Shown one piece after another: positions 1-8,500 of a stretch of 13,853 nt of DNA. The position numbers and the translations under genes are program-made. Numbering within the stretch: position 1 is the first letter of the stretch; every line of letters starts with the position of its first letter. Under the pieces are notes generated by a model. That model was given only the letters and a program-made list of their open reading frames with translations, made no database searches and was not told where the DNA came from. The DNA comes from Flavobacteriales bacterium (GTDB taxonomy: Bacteria > Bacteroidota > Bacteroidia > Flavobacteriales_D > Parvicellaceae), in the NCBI GenBank assembly GCA_026993705.1, contig JALWSJ010000331.1, positions 1-13,853 on the forward strand. The letters run 5' to 3'.

Positions 1-152
1 GATATACATTTCAGTATAGCGAGACAAGAAGTTCACCTCCCTCTTTTTATTGAAAATTGAATACAAAATTAATGAATAATTTTACCTTTATCAATCTGAT
101 GCAAATCTAAAGGCAAGAGTGTATAAAAACCCTAAAAAAGAACAAAACACGA

Positions 153-190
153 ACCGTAACACATTGATTATCAATAGCTGTTTTTACGGT
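153..190. repeat. Nested palindrome
   Basis: An outer inverted repeat, ACCGTAA (153-159) with TTACGGT (184-190), encloses a perfect inner one, ATTGAT (163-168) with ATCAAT (170-175), around a single T. The result is a two-level stem of 38 nt. No gene lies next to it and there is no T-run, so it is not a typical terminator. It could be an operator-like site, a recombination site or the relic of a mobile element; the function is unknown. Confidence 0.35.
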
Positions 191-521
191 AACTTAGATT
201 TTTAGACAGTCTGACGTGTGTAAAATGAGTGCTAAGAAAACTAAAACTCACCTTCTTTCGTTTCTTTTCAATATTCAATTGGTATTAAATCTACACTCAG
301 AGACTCGCTCAGTGAAATTAGAAATCAGAAATCACTAAAACACGATTTGCAAGGATATTAGTCAAGAAGAATGGACGAAAAACATAGATAGGTTGATTCT
401 TTTAAAAACGAAGTATTACCTTAAATCCGCAATCCAAATACTCATTTTTTTTATAATCAATACCACAGGAATTTGTCTAAAAAGGAACAGCCCACATCAG
501 CATTAATTATAAAAAACTGAG

Positions 522-545
522 CGTTAAAAAACTAAGTTTTTAACG
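522..545. terminator. Hairpin, weak terminator candidate
   Basis: Perfect 9-bp arms, CGTTAAAAA (522-530) and TTTTTAACG (537-545), surround a 6-nt loop. Read on the minus strand, a run of six T follows about 5 nt after the stem. It could therefore help end the transcript of the RhuM-Fic gene, whose stop codon is about 45 nt upstream. The stem is AT-rich and weak. Confidence 0.35.
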
Positions 546-550
546 TTCTG

Positions 551-583
551 AATAAAGAGCGTTTCAATGCTCTTTATTTTTTG
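551..583 (+). terminator. Rho-independent terminator-like hairpin, plus strand
   Basis: Perfect 10-bp arms, AATAAAGAGC (551-560) and GCTCTTTATT (569-578), enclose an 8-nt loop. The plus strand continues with T residues, giving the classic stem plus U-tract. On the minus strand the stem is followed by CAGAACG with no T-run. As an intrinsic terminator it therefore faces right, although no gene on the plus strand precedes it. With the adjacent hairpin it may act as a bidirectional stop downstream of the minus-strand gene ending at 590. Confidence 0.5.
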
Positions 584-592
584 TTGGGGTTA
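583..592. repeat. Inverted repeat bracketing RhuM-Fic gene, left copy
   Basis: GTTGGGGTTA here overlaps the stop codon of the RhuM-Fic gene. Its exact reverse complement lies at 1619-1628, about 15 nt upstream of the start codon. The two copies bracket the gene almost exactly. G-runs are rare in this AT-rich region, which makes chance less likely but does not exclude it. Confidence 0.5.
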
Positions 593-1603
593 GTTTTTTA
601 TTAAATTAATTATCAGCTTAGTTATTAGTTCTCGTTGTTCTGGTAAGCTTTGAGCAACGGCAAGTGCTAATGCGACAAGAGTGTTGTCATCAATCTTTCT
701 TTTTCCTTCTTGATTTTTGTGATAATTATTCTGCTCAAGGAACCACACAAACACGAATGATCCAATTCTTTTATTCCCATCACTAAAGGCGTGTCCTTTT
801 ATTATTGAGTATAGTAGCTGTTCTTCAATTGTTGGATAAGCGAGTTGTCCAAAGACCGTTTGAGAAATGCTCCCTAATATTCCCTCAAATGAATTATCTT
901 TTTCATTTCCGAAGATTTCCGATGCTTCTCCTTTTTGAATCAATGACTTTTTAAGTTCTTGGATAGCTTTCTTTACATCATCGTAGTTTATTGTGTAAAT
1001 GACATCTTCATTTAGACCTTCCATTGACAATTCTTCAGTGTCATATTTGTTTAGAAGTTCGAATGATTTTGAATAGTGGCCTATTATAGAAAGGAAGCCA
1101 TCGGTTATTTGTTTTTGATTTTGAAAAGCAGCTTCATTTAAATAATCTATCTGTGATTCAAGCTCTTTAATTTTTTCAGCACTTGTTTGAAGAAGGTTTT
1201 TGTTTATGGTGTAACCTTTAAGTAAGTATTCTTTTAATTTATCAGTTGCCCATATTCTAAATTCGGTTGCAAGAGGAGATTTTACTCTATATCCTACAGA
1301 TATTATTACATCAAGATTATAATGAACTACTTCTCTTTGTACTTCTCTAGCTCCTTCTAATCGAACTTGTGCAATTTTTGCACTAGTTGCTACTTCATCA
1401 AGTTCTCCTTCTTTATAAGCATTTTTAATATGTCGATTAATAACAGTTCTATCTCTTCCAAAAATGTCTGCAATTTGAAGTTCTGTTGCCCAAAGAGTAT
1501 CAGCACCTTTGTCAAGGATTACTTGGTATTCGGTAACACCTTGAGCAGGTTTAAAAGCAACTAATGCTCTACTATCATCCATATTATTAGTTTCTTCACT
1601 CAT
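590..1603 (-). CDS. RhuM-family N-terminus fused to Fic/Doc domain protein
   Basis: This 337-aa protein has two parts. Residues about 24-135 match the RhuM ('virulence protein RhuM') family, with a helix-turn-helix-like segment (IADIFGRDRTVINRHIKN, about 44-61) followed by YNLDVIISVGYRVKS and FRIWAT..LKEYLLKGY. Residues about 165-337 are a Fic/Doc domain with active-site motif HAFSDGNKRIGS (271-282). The motif keeps the catalytic His, the Asp-Gly-Asn-Lys-Arg loop and the first Arg, but has Ser where AMPylating Fic enzymes have the second Arg, as in Doc toxins. I see no separate antitoxin gene next to it; the N-terminal half may regulate the Fic half. Many annotated RhuM proteins have this fused layout. 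Fic/Doc enzymes modify target proteins by AMPylation or phosphorylation; the target here is unknown. ATG at 1603 is used; M8 (1582) is an alternative start. It is an accessory gene unrelated to its neighbours. Confidence 0.85.
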   Translation of the reverse strand: MSEETNNMDDSRALVAFKPAQGVTEYQVILDKGADTLWATELQIADIFGRDRTVINRHIKNAYKEGELDEVATSAKIAQVRLEGAREVQREVVHYNLDVIISVGYRVKSPLATEFRIWATDKLKEYLLKGYTINKNLLQTSAEKIKELESQIDYLNEAAFQNQKQITDGFLSIIGHYSKSFELLNKYDTEELSMEGLNEDVIYTINYDDVKKAIQELKKSLIQKGEASEIFGNEKDNSFEGILGSISQTVFGQLAYPTIEEQLLYSIIKGHAFSDGNKRIGSFVFVWFLEQNNYHKNQEGKRKIDDNTLVALALAVAQSLPEQRELITKLIINLIKN

Positions 1604-1618
1604 TTTGTGTTTTCAAAT

Positions 1619-1628
1619 TAACCCCAAC
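1619..1628. repeat. Inverted repeat bracketing RhuM-Fic gene, right copy
   Basis: TAACCCCAAC is the exact reverse complement of 583-592. It lies in the 5' untranslated or promoter region of the RhuM-Fic gene. It could pair with the other copy in a transcript, act as a regulator site, or mark a cassette boundary. Confidence 0.5.
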
Positions 1629-1748
1629 ATAACTATATCACGAACTCAAATAAAAATAAAAAGATAAAAACAAAGAGTAATTAAACAAAAGATAATCCGT
1701 GTCAAATAGTTACCCTGCAACCAGTGAACCGACAATCGTTATCATTTT

Positions 1749-2306
1749 TTACTCCGTTACGGAAAACAACTGAAATTCAATAGCTTTATTTGCCCAATTT
1801 TTATTCGTTTCAAAATTAGCAATTCCAATTACAAAAGCATATTCTCCCTTAGTTAGTTTAGGAACTGTAACAATATAAGAATACTCTCCATATTTTTTGT
1901 AAGTAAACTCAACAAACTCCGGAGATTCGTTTCCGTTTTTATTTAGTGGTCCGGCAATAAATGTTCTAGTTGTTCTACGTTTTTTTTCTGCATTTAAATG
2001 TATTAATTTAATGTGCTGTCTAGGAGTGATTTTATCATTTTCACTTAAACGAACTAAGAATTGAATGCTATCAGTCGTAGGTATTTTAACACTAGATGTA
2101 GATCCTTTTATTCTAAGTTTAGCTTCTCTTCCTTTAAAAGTTTCTGATGTAATAAGACCTGCAGGAATTACCTCTAACGGAATTCCTTTCCCTTCCGAAG
2201 TAATATATTGCACTTCAGAAAATTTTGTAGATTCAGAAAGTGAATTTTCTTGGGCGTTTACAGTCGTTATAAAAATTATAGACAGAAATAAAAATACGTT
2301 TTTTAT
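1749..2306 (-). CDS. Hypothetical exported protein, non-ATG start likely
   Basis: I do not recognise this family. The frame is open from an ATG at 2429 (226 aa). However, a typical Sec signal peptide begins only at codon 42: an Ile codon ATA at 2306, then KNVFLFLSIIFITTVNAQ, with cleavage expected after NAQ. The residues before it include a Cys-rich hydrophobic stretch and look like untranslated sequence. A good promoter match lies inside that part (2354-2385). The only Met codons in the frame are 1 and 14, both upstream of the promoter, so the natural start is probably ATA at 2306, possibly a mutated ATG. The mature part (about 165 aa) is beta-rich and polar, with KGEYAFVIGIANFE near the C-terminus and no sorting domain. 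It follows comF by 28 nt when the long frame is counted. It may be poorly translated or inactive. Confidence 0.55.
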   Translation of the reverse strand: MKNVFLFLSIIFITTVNAQENSLSESTKFSEVQYITSEGKGIPLEVIPAGLITSETFKGREAKLRIKGSTSSVKIPTTDSIQFLVRLSENDKITPRQHIKLIHLNAEKKRRTTRTFIAGPLNKNGNESPEFVEFTYKKYGEYSYIVTVPKLTKGEYAFVIGIANFETNKNWANKAIEFQLFSVTE

Positions 2307-2353
2307 ATTATTGATTTTGAGTTGACCGCGAATATAGTTTTTTTTATAAAATA

Positions 2354-2385
2354 CAACTATAAATAGACATAGAATACAGGGCAAA
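2354..2385 (-). promoter_or_regulatory. Bacteroidota-type promoter candidate
   Basis: On the minus strand, TTTG (2385-2382) is followed after 20 nt by TATAGTTG (2361-2354). The second box matches the -7 consensus TAnnTTTG with one mismatch; the first matches the -33 TTTG box, and the spacing is within the usual range. Transcription would start near 2346, about 40 nt upstream of the ATA at 2306. This is downstream of both ATG codons of the long reading frame. Confidence 0.5.
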
Positions 2386-2457
2386 CGCATACTTTTTTCA
2401 GTAAAAAAGATTAATTGATATTTAGCCATTCAACGAAACATTTTATATCGTAATGAC

Positions 2458-3135
2458 TTACAAAACAGAAGAAGCCAAAGCTACAACACTAATTTTTATA
2501 TCCTTTACCTCCGATAAGGCAATAAAGCAATCTTCAATAGTTGCTCCTGTTGTAATTACATCATCTACTAACAACACGTGTTTCCCTTCCAACTTGTCGA
2601 GATTAGAGAGTTTAAATATTTTATTTACATTTTCCCAACGTTCATATTTTCCTTTACGAGTTTGGCTTTCCGTATGAACTGTTCTTTTCAAACTCTTATC
2701 ATCAACTTCACAACCTAAATAATTACTTATCCCTTCTGCAATAAACAAACTCTGATTATATCCTCTTATTTTTTCCTTCTTTGGATGCAAAGGAACAGGA
2801 ATCACGATATCTACCGGCATCTCAATTTTTCTAATCTCTTTTGCCAACTCCACTCCTAACTCCACTCCTACTTCGGTATTTCCTCTATACTTTAGTTCGT
2901 GAATCATATGTTGCACAATACCGCCTTTTGTATAAACAAAAGACGTAAATGCATGCTCTACATTAATTCTCCCCCAAAACAATTTAACCGTCCGGTTATT
3001 TTTATCCTTACATTGATACGTTCGCGGAAGATTAGCCCAACAACGCACACAAATCACGGAATCATCGCCCGGAATTACACTCCCGCAACCTGCACAAACA
3101 TTGGGGTAAATCAAATGTATAAAAGCTCTAAACAA
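2458..3135 (-). CDS. comF: ComF family phosphoribosyltransferase-like protein
   Basis: This 225-aa protein has the ComF/GntX layout at the usual family length. An N-terminal four-Cys zinc ribbon (C14, C17, C29, C32; CAGCG..CVRCW) is followed by a type I phosphoribosyltransferase fold. The PRPP-binding loop VLLVDDVITTGAT lies at about 187-199. ComF is needed for DNA uptake in naturally competent bacteria; its exact biochemical role is not settled. The start is TTG at 3135, because there is no in-frame ATG before the zinc ribbon and MFRAFIHLIYPNVCAGCG fits family N-termini. It begins 25 nt after the stop of the upstream type A T9SS gene with no terminator visible, so it may be read through from that cluster. 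The context gives no functional link to the surface proteins. Confidence 0.88.
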   Translation of the reverse strand: MFRAFIHLIYPNVCAGCGSVIPGDDSVICVRCWANLPRTYQCKDKNNRTVKLFWGRINVEHAFTSFVYTKGGIVQHMIHELKYRGNTEVGVELGVELAKEIRKIEMPVDIVIPVPLHPKKEKIRGYNQSLFIAEGISNYLGCEVDDKSLKRTVHTESQTRKGKYERWENVNKIFKLSNLDKLEGKHVLLVDDVITTGATIEDCFIALSEVKDIKISVVALASSVL

Positions 3136-3160
3136 TTCCGCTAAACTTCAACAATTACAC

Positions 3161-5524
3161 CTAATGAACAACCAACCTAAACGAATGCAAATCATCTCCA
3201 CTCACAACTCTACCGATATACACTCCTTTTTCCAAGTTACTTATATTCAATAGGTTTTCTCCCTTTCTTAGCGAATGACTCAAGATAATTTTTCCGTTCA
3301 CATCTAACAATTTAAACGCTGCATCCATCGCCACTCGAACCGTAACGAAATCATTCGCAGGATTGGGAAAAACAAGCGTATTTTCAGCTAAATTTTCATC
3401 AATACTAACAAAACCAACATACACCAAAACAGAATCTTGTGCTTCACAGCCTCCCATTTCTCCAGTTAACATCACCATATAAGCACCCGCAAAATCAAAT
3501 TTGTGGTAAGGATTAGCTTGTAAAGAACTATAACCATCTCTAAAATCCCATGAATAAGATGATGCAGTTGACCCTGTACTATAAAAGAAAATAGAATCAT
3601 GCGTATTTATACTTGTTACATTAGCATCAGCATAGACGGTTGGCGAAGGTTTTACGATTACATCAACATTTTTCTCGTCAGAACATTTTCCAATTTTTCC
3701 AATGACCGTATAGGTAGTTACTCCATCTACCTCAATTCTTAACACAGAATCTTGCCACCCGGTACTCCATTCATAGCTATTCGCTCCGGAAGCTACAACT
3801 ATTAATGAATCACCCAAACAAGCAAAAACAGAAGTTTGACTTACTGACACATTTGGCATTTCATCTACAAAAACAGTTACATCTGCTGTATCTTTACATC
3901 CAAATACATCTGTTACAACAACGGTATAAGTTGTTGTAGTTAAAGGCGTAACCATATTTTGCTGAAAGGCAGGAAGATTATGATCCCATTGATATTGAAT
4001 TCCTGATCCCGCATTATGATTAACCCCCACAATAGCGGAGCTACCTTCACAAATGGTATCATCAACAGACGGAACAGCATCTATTCCACCAAAATTTACT
4101 ATCTCTAGCGTGTCGGTTTTGGTACACCCGATATCATCTATCACTTGAACGTAATAAACTCCCTCATTTAAGTTTGTAAAATCACCATTTGAAGTAAGAG
4201 TTGTTCCATTGTCAATACTATATTGATAAGGTGCAACACCTAAATACCCGGAAACGTGTATTTCTCCGTTATCTTGATTACAGACTTCATTTAATTTACT
4301 GATTGAGTCGGCTATTCTTTGAGCTCCAATATCGAAGGGGAAAGAATCTTGACACCCATGAATATCTGTTATGCTCAATGTATAAGAACCTTCGGCTAAG
4401 GTATTATCTAAAAACGTAGTACCCGTTACGGTTGTTGTCCCTCCATCTAATGAAAAAACATAAGTATCCGTACCGGAGAAAGCTACATCTACCTCTCCGC
4501 TTCCGCCTCCGTTACAAGGAACAGGCAAAGTAGTAATAACCGGTTGAATTGGAGGAAAATCTTCAATTAAGACAGTTGTATCTATTGTACAACCTGCAGC
4601 ATCTTTTATTATAACATCAAATGTACCGGATGAAATGTTCCCGATATGATTCATCGAATTAAAATGAGCTCCTCCGTCAAAACTATATACATAATCTCCT
4701 GCTCCTAACGTCCCCTCTATTGTTATTGATCCGTTACTAGCTCCCCCGCAGCTATTTTCGATAGTTAAACTAGCTAATTCTAACGGAAAAGGAACGGTAT
4801 CTCTTGAAGACGCAATACAGCCTGACACATCACGAACAATAACATCATAATACCCACCGGCTAAACCGGTATAAACGGTTGTTGATGAAAAAGTTGTTCC
4901 ATTATCTATACTATATTCGTAAGGTGCAGTTCCCCCACTTGGCAACATTTCAAATCTACCTGGTGTTGAAGTACAGTTTTCTACTGTATTAATTACATAT
5001 AAAGAAAGTGCTTCGGGCACATGTACGGTTGTCTGACTCCAACACCCATTAACATCTATAACTAATATATCATAGTTACCCCCAGCTACATTGGTGAAAA
5101 TAGAATCGGGAGAAGAGGTTTGTCCGTTGTCTATACTATATGTATAAGGAGCGGTTCCTCCTGACGGGATTAATGTTATTTTTCCGTTTGTTCCGCTACA
5201 ATCTAAAGCTTCTCCAACAGCTGAAACCGAACATTGTCCGTATCCGTTTATTGCTAACACACCAAACAAAAGAATCAACCAATTTTTCCCGAATTTTCTT
5301 GGGGTTATGTGCGAGAGTGCGTTAGGGATAGAACGGCATGTTTGAACTCCTTTTTCTCTCTCACTGTTCGAGAGAAAAAGAGTGAGTAGTGATAGCCCGA
5401 CCCTATTTTTTGAAAACAATGTTTCGCGTGAGCGATATGTTGTTTTTGAAAAATAGGGGAACGCCCAAATAATTATGTTCCTATACATTTCTTCTATCTT
5501 TTCTATGGTCTTATTTTTTTTCAT
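3161..5524 (-). CDS. SprB-repeat surface protein with T9SS type A sorting domain
   Basis: This 787-aa protein is predicted to be exported by Sec and then T9SS to the cell surface or medium. Five SprB-type repeats (about 99-169, 174-245, 249-319, 327-399, 406-475) share the pattern GxxPYxYSIDNG ... G.Y.V.V.D..GC. Two Ig-like modules (about 480-625) follow, then a PKD domain (626-702) and a type A C-terminal sorting domain (718-787; FPNPAND, LLDVNGK, LEKGVYIGRV). ATG at 5524 lies 3 nt after the stop of the CHU_C gene, suggesting translational coupling. The hydrophobic signal segment (WLILLFGVLAINGYGQ, 82-97) is preceded by an 81-residue lead. Residues about 20-69 of that lead are encoded by an interspersed palindromic element (5319-5466). 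No ATG, GTG or TTG lies in frame between codon 13 and the signal core. Export may therefore be impaired, or the long lead tolerated. It is a paralogue of the protein at 9311-11212. The PKD motif reads WDFRDG instead of WDFGDG. Confidence 0.85.
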   Translation of the reverse strand: MKKNKTIEKIEEMYRNIIIWAFPYFSKTTYRSRETLFSKNRVGLSLLTLFLSNSEREKGVQTCRSIPNALSHITPRKFGKNWLILLFGVLAINGYGQCSVSAVGEALDCSGTNGKITLIPSGGTAPYTYSIDNGQTSSPDSIFTNVAGGNYDILVIDVNGCWSQTTVHVPEALSLYVINTVENCTSTPGRFEMLPSGGTAPYEYSIDNGTTFSSTTVYTGLAGGYYDVIVRDVSGCIASSRDTVPFPLELASLTIENSCGGASNGSITIEGTLGAGDYVYSFDGGAHFNSMNHIGNISSGTFDVIIKDAAGCTIDTTVLIEDFPPIQPVITTLPVPCNGGGSGEVDVAFSGTDTYVFSLDGGTTTVTGTTFLDNTLAEGSYTLSITDIHGCQDSFPFDIGAQRIADSISKLNEVCNQDNGEIHVSGYLGVAPYQYSIDNGTTLTSNGDFTNLNEGVYYVQVIDDIGCTKTDTLEIVNFGGIDAVPSVDDTICEGSSAIVGVNHNAGSGIQYQWDHNLPAFQQNMVTPLTTTTYTVVVTDVFGCKDTADVTVFVDEMPNVSVSQTSVFACLGDSLIVVASGANSYEWSTGWQDSVLRIEVDGVTTYTVIGKIGKCSDEKNVDVIVKPSPTVYADANVTSINTHDSIFFYSTGSTASSYSWDFRDGYSSLQANPYHKFDFAGAYMVMLTGEMGGCEAQDSVLVYVGFVSIDENLAENTLVFPNPANDFVTVRVAMDAAFKLLDVNGKIILSHSLRKGENLLNISNLEKGVYIGRVVSGDDLHSFRLVVH
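5319..5466 (-). repeat. Interspersed palindromic element inside coding sequence
   Basis: This 148-bp element is closed by GCGTT (5319-5323) and AACGC (5460-5464). Inside, on the plus strand, are: GCGTTAGGGATA and AACGGCAT; an 11-bp perfect hairpin (CTTTTTCTCTC 5350-5360, GAGAGAAAAAG 5370-5380); the motif GATAGCCCGACC (5391-5402); and a longer imperfect hairpin (CCCTATTTTT 5401-5410, AAAAATAGGG 5449-5458) tipped by CGC-GTGA-GCG. A second copy of the outer motifs, with a different hairpin, runs off the window at 13779-13853. Similar GGGCGTT...CCCTAACGC elements occur between genes in other Bacteroidota as I remember them, but I cannot name the family. Here it lies within the frame of the 787-aa protein, encoding residues about 20-69. 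Confidence 0.75.
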
Positions 5525-5527
5525 CGG

Positions 5528-8500
5528 CTATCTTATTACGGTTACGTGTCCTCTGAACTCTCTTTCTTCGCCAAAGAAATCTACACATTTTATTTTATAA
5601 ATATATACATCTTCTTGTACATCTTGCCCTTTATATGTTCCATTCCATGGCTTAAAAGCATCGGTGAAATAAATCAAACTTCCCCATCTGTCAAAAATAT
5701 AAAACTCAAAATCTTCTTCTTTAATTCCGTAACTTTTGAAGAAAAACTCATCATTTTCTCCATCTCCGTTGGGTGTAAAGGCATTAGGGGTGAAAATACT
5801 GATAAACGGGTCAATTCTAACACTTTGGTACGTTGTATCGAAACAAGCGTGATTAGTTTCTACGATTAACTGAACTATATAAGTTCCTGTGTCGGCATAA
5901 TTATGAGTTGGGTCAAAATCGATGCTATGTTCCTCATCTCCAAAATTCCACGCGTAATACTCCGCTCCAGTAGAATTGTTTATAAACTCTATTTCAGATA
6001 GATACATGTTCGTAGTGTTCGGTGCCGATTCAAATGCTGCTACCGGATTATGTCTTGACCAAATATAATCTTCAACATACAATGTATCGGAACACCCTAA
6101 ATCGTTGACGGTTATCAATCCTATATTATATGAAGAATCAACGGTGTGGCTATTATTAACATAGCATTTTGAAGGGTTTTGAATGAGTGAAGAATCTCCT
6201 CCCCCTAAATCCCATTGCCATGAAATAATGGACGCAGAATTAGGCTGTGAATAATCGAAAAAATTAATACAGGTTGGCGAACATGATTCGGTTATATCCG
6301 ACACAAATAAATTGGTGGGTTTCGCCAAAACGGTAATTGGTCTAACCAACGTATCAAAACATCCGTAATTGGTTTCTACGATCATTTTAACATTGTAAAC
6401 GCCATGTTCTGTATAATAATGTTGAGGATTAGGAACAGTATCTACTGCTTCTTGATTTTCGCCAAAGTACCATTGCCATTTCATCACAGAAAAGTTTCCA
6501 CTTACACTCGATAAATTTAGAAACTCAGTTGGTGGTTCATTCTCACAAATCGTTGTATTGGAAAATGAGGCAACCGGTATCGGATACACCTCAACACTGA
6601 TTGAAGTATCGTCAATACAACCTTCATTAGATACGGTTATATAACTGATATTATAGATTCCTTCGGTAGCATATTTGTGTTTGGGACTTTGCTCATATGC
6701 CGTTGGTGAACCATCGCCGTAATTTATATAATAGGCAGCTATGTTACTAGGTAAATTAATTTGTGTTGAATCAACAAATTGAACGGAATCATATAAACAT
6801 TCATTTTTGGTTAGTAAAACCGCCCACGGAACTGGGTGGGCTGTAACTGTATGTTCTATACTGTCTTGACAACCATCTGAAGTTGTCACTAACAGCTTAA
6901 CCGTATGTTGTCCATCGTGTTCGTACTTATGCTTTGGATTTTGTAAGGTGCTTACTGCTCCATTTTCTCCAAAACTCCAATCCCATTGGTCAACCGTACC
7001 ATAGTTTGTTAGTGACTGGTCTTGAAAAGGGATAGAATCATAGAGACATTTATTTTCCGAAGTAAATTCAGCAGAAGGGACTGCTACATAAACATCGAAC
7101 AAATAAGGTTGCTCAACGCAATTGTGTTCTAAGGTTATGGTATAATGACCTCCTTCATTGTACTTAAAAACTACTGTGTCGTTATTTTCAACTTGTCCGT
7201 TGATTGTAAAAAAGGAAGAACATCCGTCTTTTTTCACCAACATAATAGAATCATCCAAACAAATAGTAGGATCGCCAATCATTTCAAAGTAAGGGTCGCA
7301 AGATTGGCAGTAAATCGAAAATGTCGCCGCGTGGTCAGAAAAGCCTGTACCGGTCATAACGGAAGGCATATAATGAACAACATCCGTAAAATTATGTGGT
7401 GTCGCGTTTAACACTGCAAAAGCTGCATTAAAATCTACGGTAGTATGTTGACAGGCAACCTCTCCTGATTCATTCGTTTTAATCAAAAAGGGATCGTAAC
7501 CGCTCGCCCCCATAGAACCTATACTAACCATAGTTGTAATATAATGATGTGCATAAGAAACCGTTTCGACGGCTTTATCTTCACCACTTCCACCATAGAT
7601 ATTTGTTCGAATGGTTGCACCGCTATTATCAATCAGTAAAGCCATTGCGTTATGCCCTAACATCGTTTCCGTAGTTGGTGCTGTTGAAACGTCATAATCG
7701 GTTTTACCACTAATCACAAAACCAGATGTTCTCACATCATACGATATTTTTTTGGGTTGGTCATCCGACACATCTCCATAAGTTTTCGCCCACATAACAT
7801 TTCCATCGGGTGAAATTTTAAAGACCAATATATCCGGTGCTGTTTCTGTTCCGTTCCCCATAGAGGTTGTACCGGTACAAACTACTACGTTACCGTCTGC
7901 GGGATCAATAGCTGCACTGGGCTCCCATTCTCTTAATATGGGAAAAGTTGAACCTGCTCCATAGCTCTTTGTCCAAAGGACATTACCGTTCGGATCCATT
8001 CGGGAGACATAAACATCTGCCCTAGGTGCTATACTGTTCCATATTAATACATAATCTCCATTAGGCAATTCTAAAATATCATAAGCCCTTTTTGAAGGGG
8101 AAGGTACATTTATTTTTTTCTTCCATAAGACATTTCCATTTCCGTCTAATTTGGCATAAGAACATTGTTCGTCGTGTGTATAACCACAGATTAAAATATC
8201 TCCCGCAGCCGTTCTATTTACTCCTGTTATAAAACGTAACTGACTAAACTCAACCGACCATATTTGATTTCCAAATTCATCTGCTAACTTTAAAGCTCCC
8301 AATTTAGACGTTCCTTGAACAACAAATCCTCCTAATAGAATATTATGATTGGGCAACTCTTTGACTACCCGTCCACCATCAGTATATTTCCCTACTTCAC
8401 CAAATTTTTTAGCCCAAACCAACTCTCCACAACTATCTATTTTAGTTAATAGACCATCTCCGCAGTATCCTTCGCCGGCTTGACCGATAATAATAATCCC

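Larger units (their letters stand above)
1..589. other. Gene-free AT-rich region with hairpins
   Basis: I see no convincing coding sequence on either strand: open frames are short and have no recognisable motif or signal peptide. The stretch holds a nested palindrome at 153-190 and two adjacent hairpins at 522-545 and 551-578, listed separately. There is no tRNA- or rRNA-like sequence that I recognise. It may be intergenic spacer, decayed sequence or the site of a small RNA. Confidence 0.6.

Noticed and set aside
153..190. Nested palindrome considered as a dif or phage attachment site
   Set aside because: It does not resemble any Xer site I can recall, and no integrase, tRNA or direct-repeat partner is present.
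590..1603. RhuM-Fic gene as half of a classical toxin-antitoxin pair
   Set aside because: No small partner gene is found within 145 bp upstream or in the region downstream; a fused single-gene layout fits better.
2065..2325. Open frame on the plus strand opposite the exported-protein gene
   Set aside because: It mirrors the minus-strand gene, with no signal peptide, motif or start context of its own.
2453..2677. Open frame on the plus strand opposite comF
   Set aside because: It lies entirely within the well-supported comF gene and has no recognisable protein features.
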